From Fibrisoma montanum (lineage in GTDB: Bacteria > Bacteroidota > Bacteroidia > Cytophagales > Spirosomataceae), in assembly GCF_003583365.1 (NCBI RefSeq), contig NZ_QXED01000001.1, positions 62,001-126,000 of the forward strand: a stretch of DNA of 64,000 nt, read 5' to 3'. The position numbers and the translations under genes were made by a program. Positions 42,397 through 52,219 of this stretch are shown in pieces. Positions within the stretch are counted from its first letter, which is position 1; each line of letters opens with the position of its first letter. Under the pieces are notes generated by a model that was not told the DNA's origin, ran no database searches, and saw only the letters and a list, made by a program, of their open reading frames with translations.

Positions 42397-45300
42397 TCAG
42401 GAGCCGGTGCCAACGGTTCGCTGTCCGCTCAGTACCATCGACATATTGGCCAGCGGCATCGACAGAAAGAACGACGTACCTACGCCCTCAGTCGTTTCGA
42501 ACCAGATGCTTCCGCCGGCATGTTCAACCCCCCGCTTGGCAATGGCCAGACCCAATCCAGACCCTCCGCGCTTCGTGCTGAAATTTGGCAGGAATACTTT
42601 GGCCCGGATGGCCTCCGGTATCCCTACGCCATTATCGTGAATCTCGATATGGACGTTGTCGTCGTCGCTGTAAAGCTTCAGATCAATTACGGGCTTGCGG
42701 TCGGCGGGAACGGACTGGATAGCGTTGATCAACAGGTTGGTGACAATACGGCCCATCAGCTGCCGGTCGCCCGTAACCATCACCGGCCCCGGCTCAATCT
42801 GCCGCCGGAGCGAAATTCGGTTATCGTCGGCGTAAAGATCAGCCGCTTTGTTGAGCACGCCCGTAACTTCAAAGATTTCGCTCTTTGGCATTGGCATCTT
42901 GGCGAAATCAGAAAACGACGTCGCAATATCGCTCAGGTTATCGATCTGGTCGAGGAGCGAATCAAAGGTCCGGTGAATAACCCGGCGTGTAGCCGCATCG
43001 CCCCCGACGCCATCCGACGAATTAGGCCCCGGGAACGTTCGCTGCAAATGCTGAAGGGTCAGCTTCATAGGCGTCAGCGGGTTCTTGATTTCGTGCGCTA
43101 CCTGCTTGGCCATCTCGCGCCAGGCCGACTGCTTCTCATTCTGTGCCAGTTCGAGTTTGCTTTCCTCCAGCTTAACCAGCATTCGGTTGTACTCCCGGAT
43201 CAGCAAGCCAATTTCATCGTCCGACCGCCAGGGCAGCGGCTCGTTTGGCCGGTCGAGGTTCGTCTTGCGAATTTTTTGTGTCAGCAGCTTCAGGGGTTTG
43301 GTCAGCACATTCGACGCCAGATACGACAGGATCAGGAAGAACAGAAATAACCCGGTAAAGATGCTGAGTGCCGACGCTATGACTTCAATAATCTGCCGGT
43401 CCAGCTCCGGCCGGGCGTAGAAATAAGGTACGCTCAGTACGCCCAGCAGCCGCCCGTCGTAGGATTTTATGCCGGTATAGGCCGTGCGGTACTGCTTATT
43501 ACCCAGCGATTCGTTCAGCAGTTTCTGATTCTCTTTATCCTCAATAACGTGAATATAAGCTTCCGGATTGATGAATTTTGACAGGTGACCGCTCTCGTAC
43601 ATCAGCGGCCGGGTCGATGCGTACAGCCGACCTTTGGTGTCGAAAAGGTTGATGTCGATGTCGGCATCGCGGGCAATCTTTCGCAGTTCCTCCTCCATGG
43701 ACGCTTTACTGCGACGCCCTTGCAGGTGTTCATCCAGATACGCCAGAAAATTGGCGGCTACGTTGCGGGTGTTGCTGATGTAGGCGTTTTCCTGGTTGGT
43801 AATGTAGTTGGCGCTGATTACACTGAGAATACTGACAATCACCAGCAGCAACGGCAGAAAGAAAGCCATGTTGAGCAGAATCTGGATACGGGTCGAGTAG
43901 TTGATACTGAACTGCGACAGGCCATAGTTAATGGCATAGGCTACAATGACCGTTAGTACGGTCAGCACCAGCAGCAGAAACAGGAACGAGAAGTTGGAGA
44001 AAATATTCTTTAACGGGTAGGCCTCCGACGACACTACGACCACTCGCCCGTTGACGCCCCGCTGCCCGACATGCCGGTAGCCGTTGCCGATCAGCCCATC
44101 GTTATACAACTCCGGATTAACCAGAAACGAGGCCGGCAGCTTCCGCTCATAATTATAGCTGCCCGTACTGTACAACAGCCGGTGCTGGCTGTTGTAAATG
44201 GCGTAACTGTACTCCTGCGTTTCGGGCCGCTGCATAAACTTAGTGTCTACGAGCAGTTCCGGATACACACTTTTAGGCCGTTCGTTGCGGAGTTTCAGAT
44301 CAAGCACCACGTGACCGATGGTATCGGCCCCCGTGGCGGTTTGCTGGCGAATTGCCACAACCCCCACGTATTGTTTAATGAACTGGTTGCCTACCTCATT
44401 GATAAAATAAATACCCGGATAGGCCGTCTTATAACTGGGTTGCTGGTACCGGCTCGTCAGGTTATCAAGCCTGGCCCCGAGCTGGCTGATGTCGAGTGAT
44501 CGCCCGATGGCATCGTACGACGCTACGTCGATGTCGTATTTATCGAAATACTTGTCGAGGTAGATACTTTTGACCCGTTGCTGAATCCGTTCGCGTACCA
44601 GCAGCGTATCGTTACGCAGCGCCCGGGCAATCTCTGCGTCCCGACCAATGGACTCCAGCGCCTTATTGAGCAAAAACTCGCCGAACTCATCGTTCTCCGC
44701 CAGAAGTTGCGTACCAAACTCACGCACACCAACCAGCTGCTTGTGCACCTCCTGTTTATAGACGACGTAAGCCGTAGTAAGCGCACACACAAATGCGCCC
44801 GAAAACAGATAGACTGAGGTTTTGTAACGGAACGTGTACAATACACGGGGAAACTGCGCGAGGTAGATAACAAGAAAATACAGCCCGTTGACCAGCAGAA
44901 TTGGCTCCAGTGGCAGATCCAGAATAAACCACCCGACGGCCGCCAGCCCGGTTCCGATCCCAAACCAGGTCAGCCCCGCCGACCGCTTCCGATTGTACCG
45001 CAGAAAGAAACTGGCCAGCAGGTGAATGAAAAGAAAATAGATGAACGAGACCGTAATGAACACAATCAGGCAGGCCAGTTTCAGCATCGAAAACCGGATG
45101 CTAAGCGTAATGTCGAGGGTAAACTGCGACTTTTCATAGATGTTGTTCAGTTCCGTGTAGCACGCGTAAAAAACAACGTAGCTGAGCACCACCAGAATAA
45201 TCGACAGGATTGTTTTAATCCCGGCTGGCAACTGGAGCATCAGCGTATAGATCCGGGAGCGGTAGTAGTTATTGACCCAGTAAAAGGCCAGTATGGCCAC

Positions 45301-46206
45301 CACGAGGGCGTTCAGCAACAGGTCGCCCAGCGATGGTACCAGCACCGACGATGCGTAGTATTTTGGGTTGAACAGATCCCATTCTGCAAACAGAAACGGC
45401 ACCCCGAAATAGAGCATCACGGCCCGCAGAATCAGCAGATAGCCCGCCAGCCAGAGAAAGCCGACTTCGTAGGACCGGCGTCGTTTCAGCCGAACCATCG
45501 TCTGCACCACATACAGCCCCAGGAAAATAACGCTTAATGTCGCCAGAATGACCGTATTGACCGGCGTGGAATGATTCCGGTAGGCGTCTACTTTGGGGGG
45601 CACCACCGAAAACAGGAAAGCCGAGTTGTTGTCGTAAATCGCCTGGCTTAGCTCCCTTTTATCCGTCGTGACCGTCTGCGGATCGAGTGCAAACAACTCC
45701 GGATTGTAGCCCGACTGGAGATACGTGTTTGTATTCCGGTAGTACCGGTACACGTTGATCAGCGAGTAGATATCCAGCGAATCGCGGCCGGACGTTACCC
45801 GCTTATGGCTGACAATGTAGTTGCCCTGTTCAAAATTAACCAGTTGCGGCAGCGAAACGGACGCAATTCGCGCGTACTCGGGAATAAATCGGTAGTCAGA
45901 CCAGAACAACAGTTCCGGTTCTTTCAGCACATCGGCATTATGGTAGAAGATGTAGTACGGATACCGGGTCGGCAGATTAAGCTCGGCAAACGTGGGCGTA
46001 ACGACTTCCTTAAGCCGGTCGGCAACAGCGTCCAGTTCCTGTTTGCTGACACTGAGCTCCTCCTTCACCCGCTGCTGTACCGACAGGACGTACTGCTCGT
46101 CGGTTGCGCCGGGTGCGTGTCGTTCGAGCAGCAGGTAACACAGCACCGACAGGCCCAGAGCCAGGGCGGCCAGCCACAGGAAAATATGTCGTTCGATTCG
46201 CTTCAC
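42397..46206 (-). CDS. Giant multi-pass sensor histidine kinase
   Basis: Membrane sensor kinase of about 1269 residues. In order: a first helix; an extracytoplasmic domain (about 25-215); a block of about eight helices (about 220-480); a second extracytoplasmic region (about 480-740); two helices (about 740-805); a third extracytoplasmic, Cache-like region (about 805-960); a last helix; HAMP; HisKA with the phosphorylated histidine in QVAHEIKNP (near 1038); and an HATPase domain with NLLINAIQSV, DNGVGIP and GSGLGLAI. The HisKA part resembles NtrY kinases. No response regulator is adjacent. The start is uncertain: GTG at 46206 was chosen, TTG at 46230 is an alternative, and there is no ATG. 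Confidence 0.88.
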   Translation of the reverse strand: MKRIERHIFLWLAALALGLSVLCYLLLERHAPGATDEQYVLSVQQRVKEELSVSKQELDAVADRLKEVVTPTFAELNLPTRYPYYIFYHNADVLKEPELLFWSDYRFIPEYARIASVSLPQLVNFEQGNYIVSHKRVTSGRDSLDIYSLINVYRYYRNTNTYLQSGYNPELFALDPQTVTTDKRELSQAIYDNNSAFLFSVVPPKVDAYRNHSTPVNTVILATLSVIFLGLYVVQTMVRLKRRRSYEVGFLWLAGYLLILRAVMLYFGVPFLFAEWDLFNPKYYASSVLVPSLGDLLLNALVVAILAFYWVNNYYRSRIYTLMLQLPAGIKTILSIILVVLSYVVFYACYTELNNIYEKSQFTLDITLSIRFSMLKLACLIVFITVSFIYFLFIHLLASFFLRYNRKRSAGLTWFGIGTGLAAVGWFILDLPLEPILLVNGLYFLVIYLAQFPRVLYTFRYKTSVYLFSGAFVCALTTAYVVYKQEVHKQLVGVREFGTQLLAENDEFGEFLLNKALESIGRDAEIARALRNDTLLVRERIQQRVKSIYLDKYFDKYDIDVASYDAIGRSLDISQLGARLDNLTSRYQQPSYKTAYPGIYFINEVGNQFIKQYVGVVAIRQQTATGADTIGHVVLDLKLRNERPKSVYPELLVDTKFMQRPETQEYSYAIYNSQHRLLYSTGSYNYERKLPASFLVNPELYNDGLIGNGYRHVGQRGVNGRVVVVSSEAYPLKNIFSNFSFLFLLLVLTVLTVIVAYAINYGLSQFSINYSTRIQILLNMAFFLPLLLVIVSILSVISANYITNQENAYISNTRNVAANFLAYLDEHLQGRRSKASMEEELRKIARDADIDINLFDTKGRLYASTRPLMYESGHLSKFINPEAYIHVIEDKENQKLLNESLGNKQYRTAYTGIKSYDGRLLGVLSVPYFYARPELDRQIIEVIASALSIFTGLFLFFLILSYLASNVLTKPLKLLTQKIRKTNLDRPNEPLPWRSDDEIGLLIREYNRMLVKLEESKLELAQNEKQSAWREMAKQVAHEIKNPLTPMKLTLQHLQRTFPGPNSSDGVGGDAATRRVIHRTFDSLLDQIDNLSDIATSFSDFAKMPMPKSEIFEVTGVLNKAADLYADDNRISLRRQIEPGPVMVTGDRQLMGRIVTNLLINAIQSVPADRKPVIDLKLYSDDDNVHIEIHDNGVGIPEAIRAKVFLPNFSTKRGGSGLGLAIAKRGVEHAGGSIWFETTEGVGTSFFLSMPLANMSMVLSGQRTVGTGS

Positions 46207-46350
46207 AGTCCCCAGGGTGGGTTTGGTCAAGAGTACACGGACCTAAAATCATGCCAAAACGCTGGTCTGTTGTTTTTTTTGCAGCACAGCCAAAACGTTC
46301 TTCAGCCGAAAACGGGTAAACTCAGACGTTATGTACGGGGTAAGTTGCTG

Positions 46351-46659
46351 TTACTGAGCGGGCACGGGCTTATCAACGGTAAAGCCGCGGGCGTCTTCGC
46401 TGGTTTCGTAGCCAATTTCGACACCCAGCACGTAGAGCAGATGCTTTCGATCAATAATGATGCGGACCCCTTCGACGTTATATACCTCGTCGGTGGAACC
46501 GGGCAGATCAAAGCCCAGCAACCAGGACGAGCCGCATCCCCCTCCACGAATACCGACCCTCAGGCCGTATTCGGCAGGTATTTTGTTGGCTCGCAACGTG
46601 TCGACTACTTGTTGCCGCGCTTCGGGGCGGAGGTATATCGGATTATCAAGTGATGTCAT
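46351..46659 (-). CDS. IscA/HesB-like protein without C-terminal CxC
   Basis: A-type iron-sulfur carrier fold of 102 residues: LRVGIRGGGCGSSW (the first conserved cysteine, C42), GFDLP, and GVRIIIDRKHLLYVLGVEIGYETS. Canonical carriers hold the cluster with this cysteine plus a C-terminal CGCG; here the chain ends GFTVDKPVPAQ with no cysteine. The protein is probably either a non-canonical carrier or an adaptor. It begins about 107 bp from the divergent 46767 gene. Confidence 0.82.
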   Translation of the reverse strand: MTSLDNPIYLRPEARQQVVDTLRANKIPAEYGLRVGIRGGGCGSSWLLGFDLPGSTDEVYNVEGVRIIIDRKHLLYVLGVEIGYETSEDARGFTVDKPVPAQ

Positions 46660-46766
46660 AACTGAACCTCCGGCCTGATCGCAACGAGTGATTAAACCCC
46701 TGTTTCGACGCCGGACGCTATTTTCAAAGTTACCTAAATTTTAACAAACCTCGTTGTCACTATCTA

Positions 46767-47291
46767 ATGGAATTACTTGGCGATTTTCTGAAGTTAATTG
46801 TGCCGGCTGGTCTGGTGCTCTACGGAATGTATCTGACCGTTAAGCTGCTCCTTGAACGCGATGCCGACCGCCACCGCTTTGAAGTCAAGAATCACTACAC
46901 TCAAACCGTGGTTCCGATTCGCCTACAGGCCTACGAACGCATGGTCCTGTTTTTAGAACGCATCAGCCCCAACAATTTATTGTTACGGCTGAGCGGCAGC
47001 GCTACGTCGGTTCTGGAATTTCAGCAACGGCTGCTCCAGGAAATACGGGATGAATATAACCACAATCTGTCGCAGCAGGTGTATATGAGCCAGGCGGTAT
47101 GGGACCAGATTCAGGCCGCCATGAACGACGTAATGACACTCATCAATCAGGCATCAGGCGATACCAGACCCGACGCACCTGCGCTGGAGCTCTCCAAACG
47201 CGTTTTCGAGCGCATCATCCAGAAAGATAAACAACCCACTGCCGATGCGCTCCGGGCTGTGAAGGAAGAGATTCAGGCCATGTTCATGTAA
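46767..47291 (+). CDS. Membrane-anchored hypothetical protein, 174 residues
   Basis: One N-terminal membrane helix (about residues 5-29, FLKLIVPAGLVLYGMYLTVKLLL) is followed by a soluble helical domain of about 145 residues with charged, coiled-coil-like segments (ERMVLFLERI, EFQQRLLQEIRDEYNHNL). I believe homologues are common in Bacteroidota (DUF7935-like), function unknown. It is divergent from the IscA-like gene and convergent to the HMG-CoA-lyase-like gene. Confidence 0.8.
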   Translation: MELLGDFLKLIVPAGLVLYGMYLTVKLLLERDADRHRFEVKNHYTQTVVPIRLQAYERMVLFLERISPNNLLLRLSGSATSVLEFQQRLLQEIRDEYNHNLSQQVYMSQAVWDQIQAAMNDVMTLINQASGDTRPDAPALELSKRVFERIIQKDKQPTADALRAVKEEIQAMFM

Positions 47292-47324
47292 GGCAAAACC
47301 TCGGTACGCTACCGGAAGTCTGTA

Positions 47325-48170
47325 CTACGCAAAGACCGCTGCCGAAAGCGTCATAGCTTCCTGCCAGGCGGCTTTGTTCAACGGAACCGATACCCCTTCG
47401 TCGGCGAGCGCCTGTACAATCTCTTCGGTCGGCAGGTTACCCGTCAGCTGATCGGCCGCCATCGGGCAGCCACCGAACCCGCGTAAAGCGCCGTCGATGC
47501 GCCGGACACCGGCCCGAACGGCGGCTTTAACTTTTTGGGGTGCCTCGCCGGGCCGGGCGTGCAAATGTGCCCCAAATTCAACCTTGGGAAACTGCCGAAG
47601 CAGGTGTCCGAAAAGGGCTTCAATCTGGGCAGGGGTCGAACTGCCAACCGTATCGGACGGAGCAATGATACCAACGCCCAGCCCGACAAGCCGTTCCGTA
47701 AACTCGCCCACTACCTCGGGACTATACGGATCACCGTACGGATTTCCAAAGCCCATGGACAGATACACAACCAGTTCCTTACCGGTCCGGGTGCATAGGT
47801 CCTGCATAGCCGCTACGTCGTCGAAGGCCGCGGCAATTGACTTGTTGGTGTTCCGCTGCTGAAACGTTTCCGACACCGACAGCGGGAAGCCCAAGTACCG
47901 AATGGCCTCGTGGCCGGTGGCCTCTTCAGCTCCCCGCTGGTTGGCAACAATAGCCAGCAGTCTGGTTTGTGTAGTAGCCAGATCAAGCCTGGTCAGTACT
48001 TCAGCCGTATCGCGCAGCTGCGGAATCGCTTTCGGCGACACAAAACTGCCGAAATCAAGCGTATCAAACCCGACACGCAGGAGGCTGTTGAGGTACCGGA
48101 TTTTCAGGTCGGTTGGTACGAAATGGCTCAACCCCTGCATCGCATCGCGGGGGCATTCAACGAGTTTCAT
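47325..48170 (-). CDS. HMG-CoA lyase-like protein
   Basis: DRE-TIM metallolyase of 281 residues, expected to cleave 3-hydroxy-3-methylglutaryl-CoA, or a related acyl-CoA, to acetyl-CoA and acetoacetate in leucine degradation. VECPRDAMQG at the N-terminus matches the EVGPRDGLQ start of the family, the metal histidines are in GAHLHARPG, and GGCPMA with GNLPTEE matches the active-site loop (GGCPFA...GN). It begins within the last 14 bases of the TMEM220-like gene, so the three genes 49316 to 47325 are probably one operon. Confidence 0.88.
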   Translation of the reverse strand: MKLVECPRDAMQGLSHFVPTDLKIRYLNSLLRVGFDTLDFGSFVSPKAIPQLRDTAEVLTRLDLATTQTRLLAIVANQRGAEEATGHEAIRYLGFPLSVSETFQQRNTNKSIAAAFDDVAAMQDLCTRTGKELVVYLSMGFGNPYGDPYSPEVVGEFTERLVGLGVGIIAPSDTVGSSTPAQIEALFGHLLRQFPKVEFGAHLHARPGEAPQKVKAAVRAGVRRIDGALRGFGGCPMAADQLTGNLPTEEIVQALADEGVSVPLNKAAWQEAMTLSAAVFA

Positions 48171-48510
48171 AAGTTGGTCGCGTTAAAAAGGCCAGTACCA
48201 GCATAACAGCCGCGCAGATACCCAATCCCCCGGCTTCGCGGGCCAGTTCGATGTTAACGGTTTTCATGCCCATCTCATCCAGCAGAAACCCTTCAAACAC
48301 CGGCGGCCACTGGTAGTACGCAGCAACAAGGTAGATTAGCGTCATCAGTCCGAAAAACCACGGACGCCCTACCCCGGCAAACGCCATGAAACAAGCTACG
48401 GCCGCAAATCCGTAGATCGGAACCCATATTTCAGGGTCGGGGTCATTGTATTGAAACGCAGCGAACAGCAGAAACAGCAGAGCGAAAATAAGCGACAGAA
48501 TTTTACGCAT
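48157..48510 (-). CDS. TMEM220-like small membrane protein
   Basis: Protein of 117 residues with about four hydrophobic segments. The FQYNDPDPEIW motif after the first helix is the mark of the TMEM220 family, whose function is not known. The ATG at 48510 starts the first helix; upstream ATGs are not supported. The gene sits between the TPR lipoprotein and the HMG-CoA-lyase-like gene, overlapping the latter by 14 bp. Confidence 0.85.
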   Translation of the reverse strand: MRKILSLIFALLFLLFAAFQYNDPDPEIWVPIYGFAAVACFMAFAGVGRPWFFGLMTLIYLVAAYYQWPPVFEGFLLDEMGMKTVNIELAREAGGLGICAAVMLVLAFLTRPTYETR

Positions 48511-48563
48511 GGTAAGCATGGGCTTAGTCGGTAACAAAACCTTGGTTTCGGAACCGACAGGGT

Positions 48564-49316
48564 TCATTGACAATAACTTGTAACAGCCGCAACGGCGTCG
48601 GCATAGCCTAATGTCTGCGCCTGTTTCAGACTCAGGCATCCCTCATCCCGTCGTTCCTGCAGAATCTGGGCGAGCCCCAGGGCATAAAAAGCCTTCCCAA
48701 ATTTTGGATCTGCCTTCACCGCCTGTTCGAAGTCAACAGTGGCCCCGGTCAGATCTTTCTGCTGGTAGCGCAGATTACCCCGGTTGTAAAGTGCCTGGGC
48801 ATTCTGCGGATTCAACGTAATGGCCTGGGAAAAATCATTTAAGGCCGGCTGTATCTGACCTTGGGCGGCAAACAACTGCCCACGGTTCAGGTACACATCA
48901 GCCCCGGCCTGCCTGCTGGTGTCGGGCAATAGCCGAATAGCATCCGAATAATCCTTCAAGGCATCAGCGAAGTTATTCTGGGCCACTTTCAACAGCGCCC
49001 GGTTGTAGTAGGGCCGGTACGAATTCGGTTGCAGTTTAATGGCCTGATCGTAGTCCTGGGCCGCGTTCGTGTAATCTTTCAGTTCAAAGTAAGCCACTCC
49101 GCGGGAGTTAAACGCTTCGGCATTGTCGGCGTCGGCTTCAATAGCCTGGTTCAATACCTGCACAGCCTCCCGGAACTTACCGTCTTTCATCAGGTTGCGG
49201 CCCTGCTCCACATACGTATCCGACGACGTGCAGGCCATCGGTAAAACCAGTAGAAACCAACCCAGTACGCACAGTCCGGCTGGGTTTCTGCTTAGCAAGA
49301 AAATATTTCCAATCAT
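48564..49316 (-). CDS. TPR-repeat lipoprotein
   Basis: Protein of 250 residues with a lipoprotein signal (lipobox LPMAC, Cys about residue 29) and about six tetratricopeptide repeats from residue 35 on, with the consensus A..N.G......Y..A...Y..AI.L.P. The repeats form a superhelical scaffold for binding other proteins in the periplasm or at the outer membrane. The partner is unknown. First gene of the presumed operon with the TMEM220-like and HMG-CoA-lyase-like genes. Confidence 0.9.
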   Translation of the reverse strand: MIGNIFLLSRNPAGLCVLGWFLLVLPMACTSSDTYVEQGRNLMKDGKFREAVQVLNQAIEADADNAEAFNSRGVAYFELKDYTNAAQDYDQAIKLQPNSYRPYYNRALLKVAQNNFADALKDYSDAIRLLPDTSRQAGADVYLNRGQLFAAQGQIQPALNDFSQAITLNPQNAQALYNRGNLRYQQKDLTGATVDFEQAVKADPKFGKAFYALGLAQILQERRDEGCLSLKQAQTLGYADAVAAVTSYCQ

Positions 49317-49526
49317 ACTCAGTACATCAATTCTTCACAAAAGTAGCCGTTACCCCTTTACGTTTCGGTAAAATCTGCGTAATATTGCAGTGGCAAATCG
49401 GTGCTACCAGCTCCCGCTGAATCCCCCAGGTCTTGACCGAAGCAAGGGTAGGTGGTCGTAGCGGTGAGACATTGATTTGCCTTTTTTTGTATCCTGTCAT
49501 TTCCGGAGTTTCTATTCCTCGCCCGT

Positions 49527-50675
49527 ATGGAGCTACCTGAGTCGCTCGACGCTACGTTTCAGCAGAAATTTCATTCCAAACCACTTCTCATCTGTTCCCC
49601 CGGCCGGGTCAACCTCATTGGTGAGCACACCGACTACAATCAGGGATTCGTACTACCCGCTGCTATCGATAAAGCCATCTACCTGGCCATTGGTTCGCGG
49701 GACGACGACGAACTACATTTTGTAGCCCATGACATTAATAAAACATTCCAGGGGTCGCTTCAGTCTCTGGACCGCACGAAAACCTGGGCCGATTACCTGC
49801 TGGGTGTGCTGGCACAGTTTCAACGGGCAGGGCATGCACTCCGGGGGGTAAACTGTGTTTTTGCCGGAACCATACCGATGGGCGCCGGACTGTCGTCGTC
49901 GGCCGCTCTGGAAAATGCCATTGGCTTTGGCATCAACGAACTGTTCGGCCTGGGACTGGACCGGCTCGATCTCGTCCGGCTGTCGCAGCGGGCTGAGCAC
50001 GACTTCGTCGGGGTGAAAGTGGGCATCATGGATATGTTTGCCAGCATGATGGGCAAAGCCGACCACGTGATTAAGCTTGACTGCCGGTCGCTGGATTACC
50101 AGTACGCCCCGCTGCGGATGGAAGGCTTCCGGGTGGTGCTCTGCGATTCGCAGGTAAAACACTCACTGGCCTCGTCGGAATACAATACGCGCCGGGCCGA
50201 ATGCGAAAAAGGCGTGCAGATGCTGAAACTGTATTACCCGGCCATCAACAGCCTGCGCGACGTAACGATGGCCATGCTCGACGAGTATGTGAAAGATACC
50301 GAGCCGCTGATCTACCGCCGGTGCGCCTATGTAGTGCAGGAGAACCAGCGTTTGCTGGATGGGTACGCCGACCTGCAGGCGGGCGACCTCGACGCGTTCG
50401 GTCAGCGCATGTATGGCTCCCACGAAGGACTAAGCCAGTGGTATGAAGTCAGTTGCCCTGAACTCGATACACTGGTCGATATTGCCCGTGAGCAACCGGG
50501 TGTGCTGGGCGCACGGATGATGGGGGGCGGCTTCGGCGGCTGCACCATTAACCTGGTGCGGGAAGAGTCGCTGGATAATTTTACGCAGGTTATAACGCAG
50601 CAATACAAAGCCAGAACCGGAAAAGACACGCAAATTCACGTCTGCCGATTAATGGACGGGACACATACCATTTAA
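49527..50675 (+). CDS. galK: Galactokinase
   Basis: GHMP kinase of 382 residues converting galactose to galactose 1-phosphate. The three family motifs are present: PGRVNLIGEHTDYN at the N-terminus (galactokinase signature), GAGLSSSAALE (ATP-binding), and the C-terminal MMGGGFGGCT. The Leloir partners galT and galE are not next to it, but an aldose 1-epimerase lies at 56430. It is divergent from the TPR lipoprotein operon. Confidence 0.96.
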   Translation: MELPESLDATFQQKFHSKPLLICSPGRVNLIGEHTDYNQGFVLPAAIDKAIYLAIGSRDDDELHFVAHDINKTFQGSLQSLDRTKTWADYLLGVLAQFQRAGHALRGVNCVFAGTIPMGAGLSSSAALENAIGFGINELFGLGLDRLDLVRLSQRAEHDFVGVKVGIMDMFASMMGKADHVIKLDCRSLDYQYAPLRMEGFRVVLCDSQVKHSLASSEYNTRRAECEKGVQMLKLYYPAINSLRDVTMAMLDEYVKDTEPLIYRRCAYVVQENQRLLDGYADLQAGDLDAFGQRMYGSHEGLSQWYEVSCPELDTLVDIAREQPGVLGARMMGGGFGGCTINLVREESLDNFTQVITQQYKARTGKDTQIHVCRLMDGTHTI

Positions 50676-50759
50676 GTTAGTAAGTTTGCACGTTGGTAAG
50701 CCAATACCCCAGCAAACCTGCCAACGTATTAACTTACGACCAAATCACAAGGAATCATC

Positions 50760-51425
50760 ATGAAATTTTTCATTGACACGGCCAACCTGGCCGACATTCG
50801 CGAGGCTCAGGACATGGGCATCCTCGATGGCGTAACGACGAACCCGTCGCTGATGGCCAAAGAAGGCATTACGGGCAAAGACAACATCATCGCTCACTAC
50901 AAGCAAATCTGTGAGATTGTTGAAGGTGACGTAAGCGCCGAAGTAATCAGCACTACCTTCGACGAAATCATTCGGGAAGGCGAAGAACTGGCCGAGCTGA
51001 ACGAAAATATTGTCGTGAAAGTGCCGATGATCAAAGACGGCGTTAAGGCAATCAAATACTTCACCGAGAAAGGCATCCGCACCAACTGCACGCTGATTTT
51101 CTCGGCTGGCCAGGCGCTGCTGGCGGCTAAGGCTGGTGCTACGTATGTATCGCCGTTCGTTGGCCGTCTGGACGACATCTCAACGGACGGTATGGCGCTG
51201 ATCGAGCAGATCGTTACGATTTTCACTAACTACGGCTACACGACCGAAGTACTGGCGGCTTCTGTTCGTCACCCGATGCACATCATCCAGTGCGCTGAAA
51301 TGGGTGCCGACGTTATGACGGCTCCCCTGAGCGTTATCAAAGCCCTGCTGAATCACCCGCTGACCGACAGTGGTCTGGCTAAATTCCTGGCCGACCATCA
51401 GAAGGCTGGTGTTCCGGCGAAATAA
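50760..51425 (+). CDS. Transaldolase (Fsa/TalC type)
   Basis: Schiff-base aldolase of 221 residues, short subfamily. The catalytic lysine is K87 (NIVVKVPM). The N-terminal [14 protein letters not shown] and TTNPSL motifs and the central [19 protein letters not shown] and SPFVGRLDD motifs are typical. It is either a transaldolase of the pentose phosphate pathway or a fructose-6-phosphate aldolase; sequence cannot fully separate them. Downstream of galK by 84 bp on the same strand, with a weak inverted repeat in between. Confidence 0.94.
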   Translation: MKFFIDTANLADIREAQDMGILDGVTTNPSLMAKEGITGKDNIIAHYKQICEIVEGDVSAEVISTTFDEIIREGEELAELNENIVVKVPMIKDGVKAIKYFTEKGIRTNCTLIFSAGQALLAAKAGATYVSPFVGRLDDISTDGMALIEQIVTIFTNYGYTTEVLAASVRHPMHIIQCAEMGADVMTAPLSVIKALLNHPLTDSGLAKFLADHQKAGVPAK

Positions 51426-51433
51426 AAATACCC

Positions 51434-51516
51434 GGCCGGCGCGTTAATAAGCTGGTAGGTCTGTAGTCGACCAAAATCCGGTCTGACTGACTTACCCGCC
51501 TATCAACGCGCCGGCC
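51434..51516 (+). terminator. Terminator after the transaldolase gene
   Basis: Perfect 12-bp GC-rich stem (51434-51445 with 51505-51516) with a long interior that continues pairing imperfectly, followed by a T-rich stretch. It begins 8 bp after the transaldolase stop. Confidence 0.8.
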
Positions 51517-51536
51517 TACTACTTCTTTTTTACTGC

Positions 51537-52217
51537 ATGTTTTCCAGCGAACCCGTACTTACCCTCGATCATGCTGACATCTACCAGGGCCAAAAGCTGG
51601 TGCTGGGGGATGTATCGTTCCAGATTGACAAAGGTGATTTTGTGTACCTGATTGGCCGAACGGGCAGCGGCAAATCGTCGCTGCTGAAGACCCTGTACGC
51701 CGATTTGTGGCTTCAGAACGGCAAGGGACACATTGCAGGGTTTGCGCTGGACCAGATCAAACCGCGCGATATACCGTTCCTTCGCCGAAAAATCGGCATT
51801 GTGTTTCAGGACTTTCAGTTGTTTTTTGATCGCAACGTCGAGGAAAATTTGAAGTTTGTGCTGAAAGCAACGGGCTGGACGGACAAAAACAAAATGAACG
51901 CCCGCATGGCCGACGTGCTGATGCAGGTGGGGCTGGGAACGGCTCAGAAGAAGATGCCGCACCAGCTATCGGGGGGTGAACAGCAACGGGTCGTTATTGC
52001 CCGGGCCATGCTGAACGAGCCGCTGATTTTGCTCGCCGACGAACCGACCGGGAACCTCGACCCGGCCGTTTCTGACCAAATTATGAAAGTGTTTCAGGCC
52101 ATCAACAACGCCGGTACCGCCATCCTCATGGCAACTCACAACTACGACCTCCTGAACAAATACCCCGCCCGTGTCCTACGCTGCCAGGACGGGCAGGTAG
52201 TGGAACTGAAGGGATAA
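51537..52217 (+). CDS. ftsE: Cell division ATP-binding protein FtsE
   Basis: ABC ATPase of 226 residues that with FtsX controls peptidoglycan hydrolases at the division site. Walker A is GRTGSGKS (residues 40-47), the Q-loop is at Q91, the signature LSGGE is at 144-148, and Walker B is [11 protein letters not shown]. The distribution of FtsE-specific residues and the length fit. FtsX is not adjacent, which is unusual outside Bacteroidota. It is convergent to porX, and their ends are separated by a GA-rich repeat. Confidence 0.92.
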   Translation: MFSSEPVLTLDHADIYQGQKLVLGDVSFQIDKGDFVYLIGRTGSGKSSLLKTLYADLWLQNGKGHIAGFALDQIKPRDIPFLRRKIGIVFQDFQLFFDRNVEENLKFVLKATGWTDKNKMNARMADVLMQVGLGTAQKKMPHQLSGGEQQRVVIARAMLNEPLILLADEPTGNLDPAVSDQIMKVFQAINNAGTAILMATHNYDLLNKYPARVLRCQDGQVVELKG

Positions 52218-52219
52218 GA

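Noticed and set aside
42382-43350. Open frame of about 320 codons on the plus strand
   Set aside because: It is antisense to the kinase HAMP/HisKA/HATPase region and has no recognisable domain; long shadow frames are expected in this GC-rich sequence.
50676-50759. Inverted repeat between galK and the transaldolase gene
   Set aside because: Only short patches (TAAGTTA and CGTTGG) pair; too weak to list as a feature.
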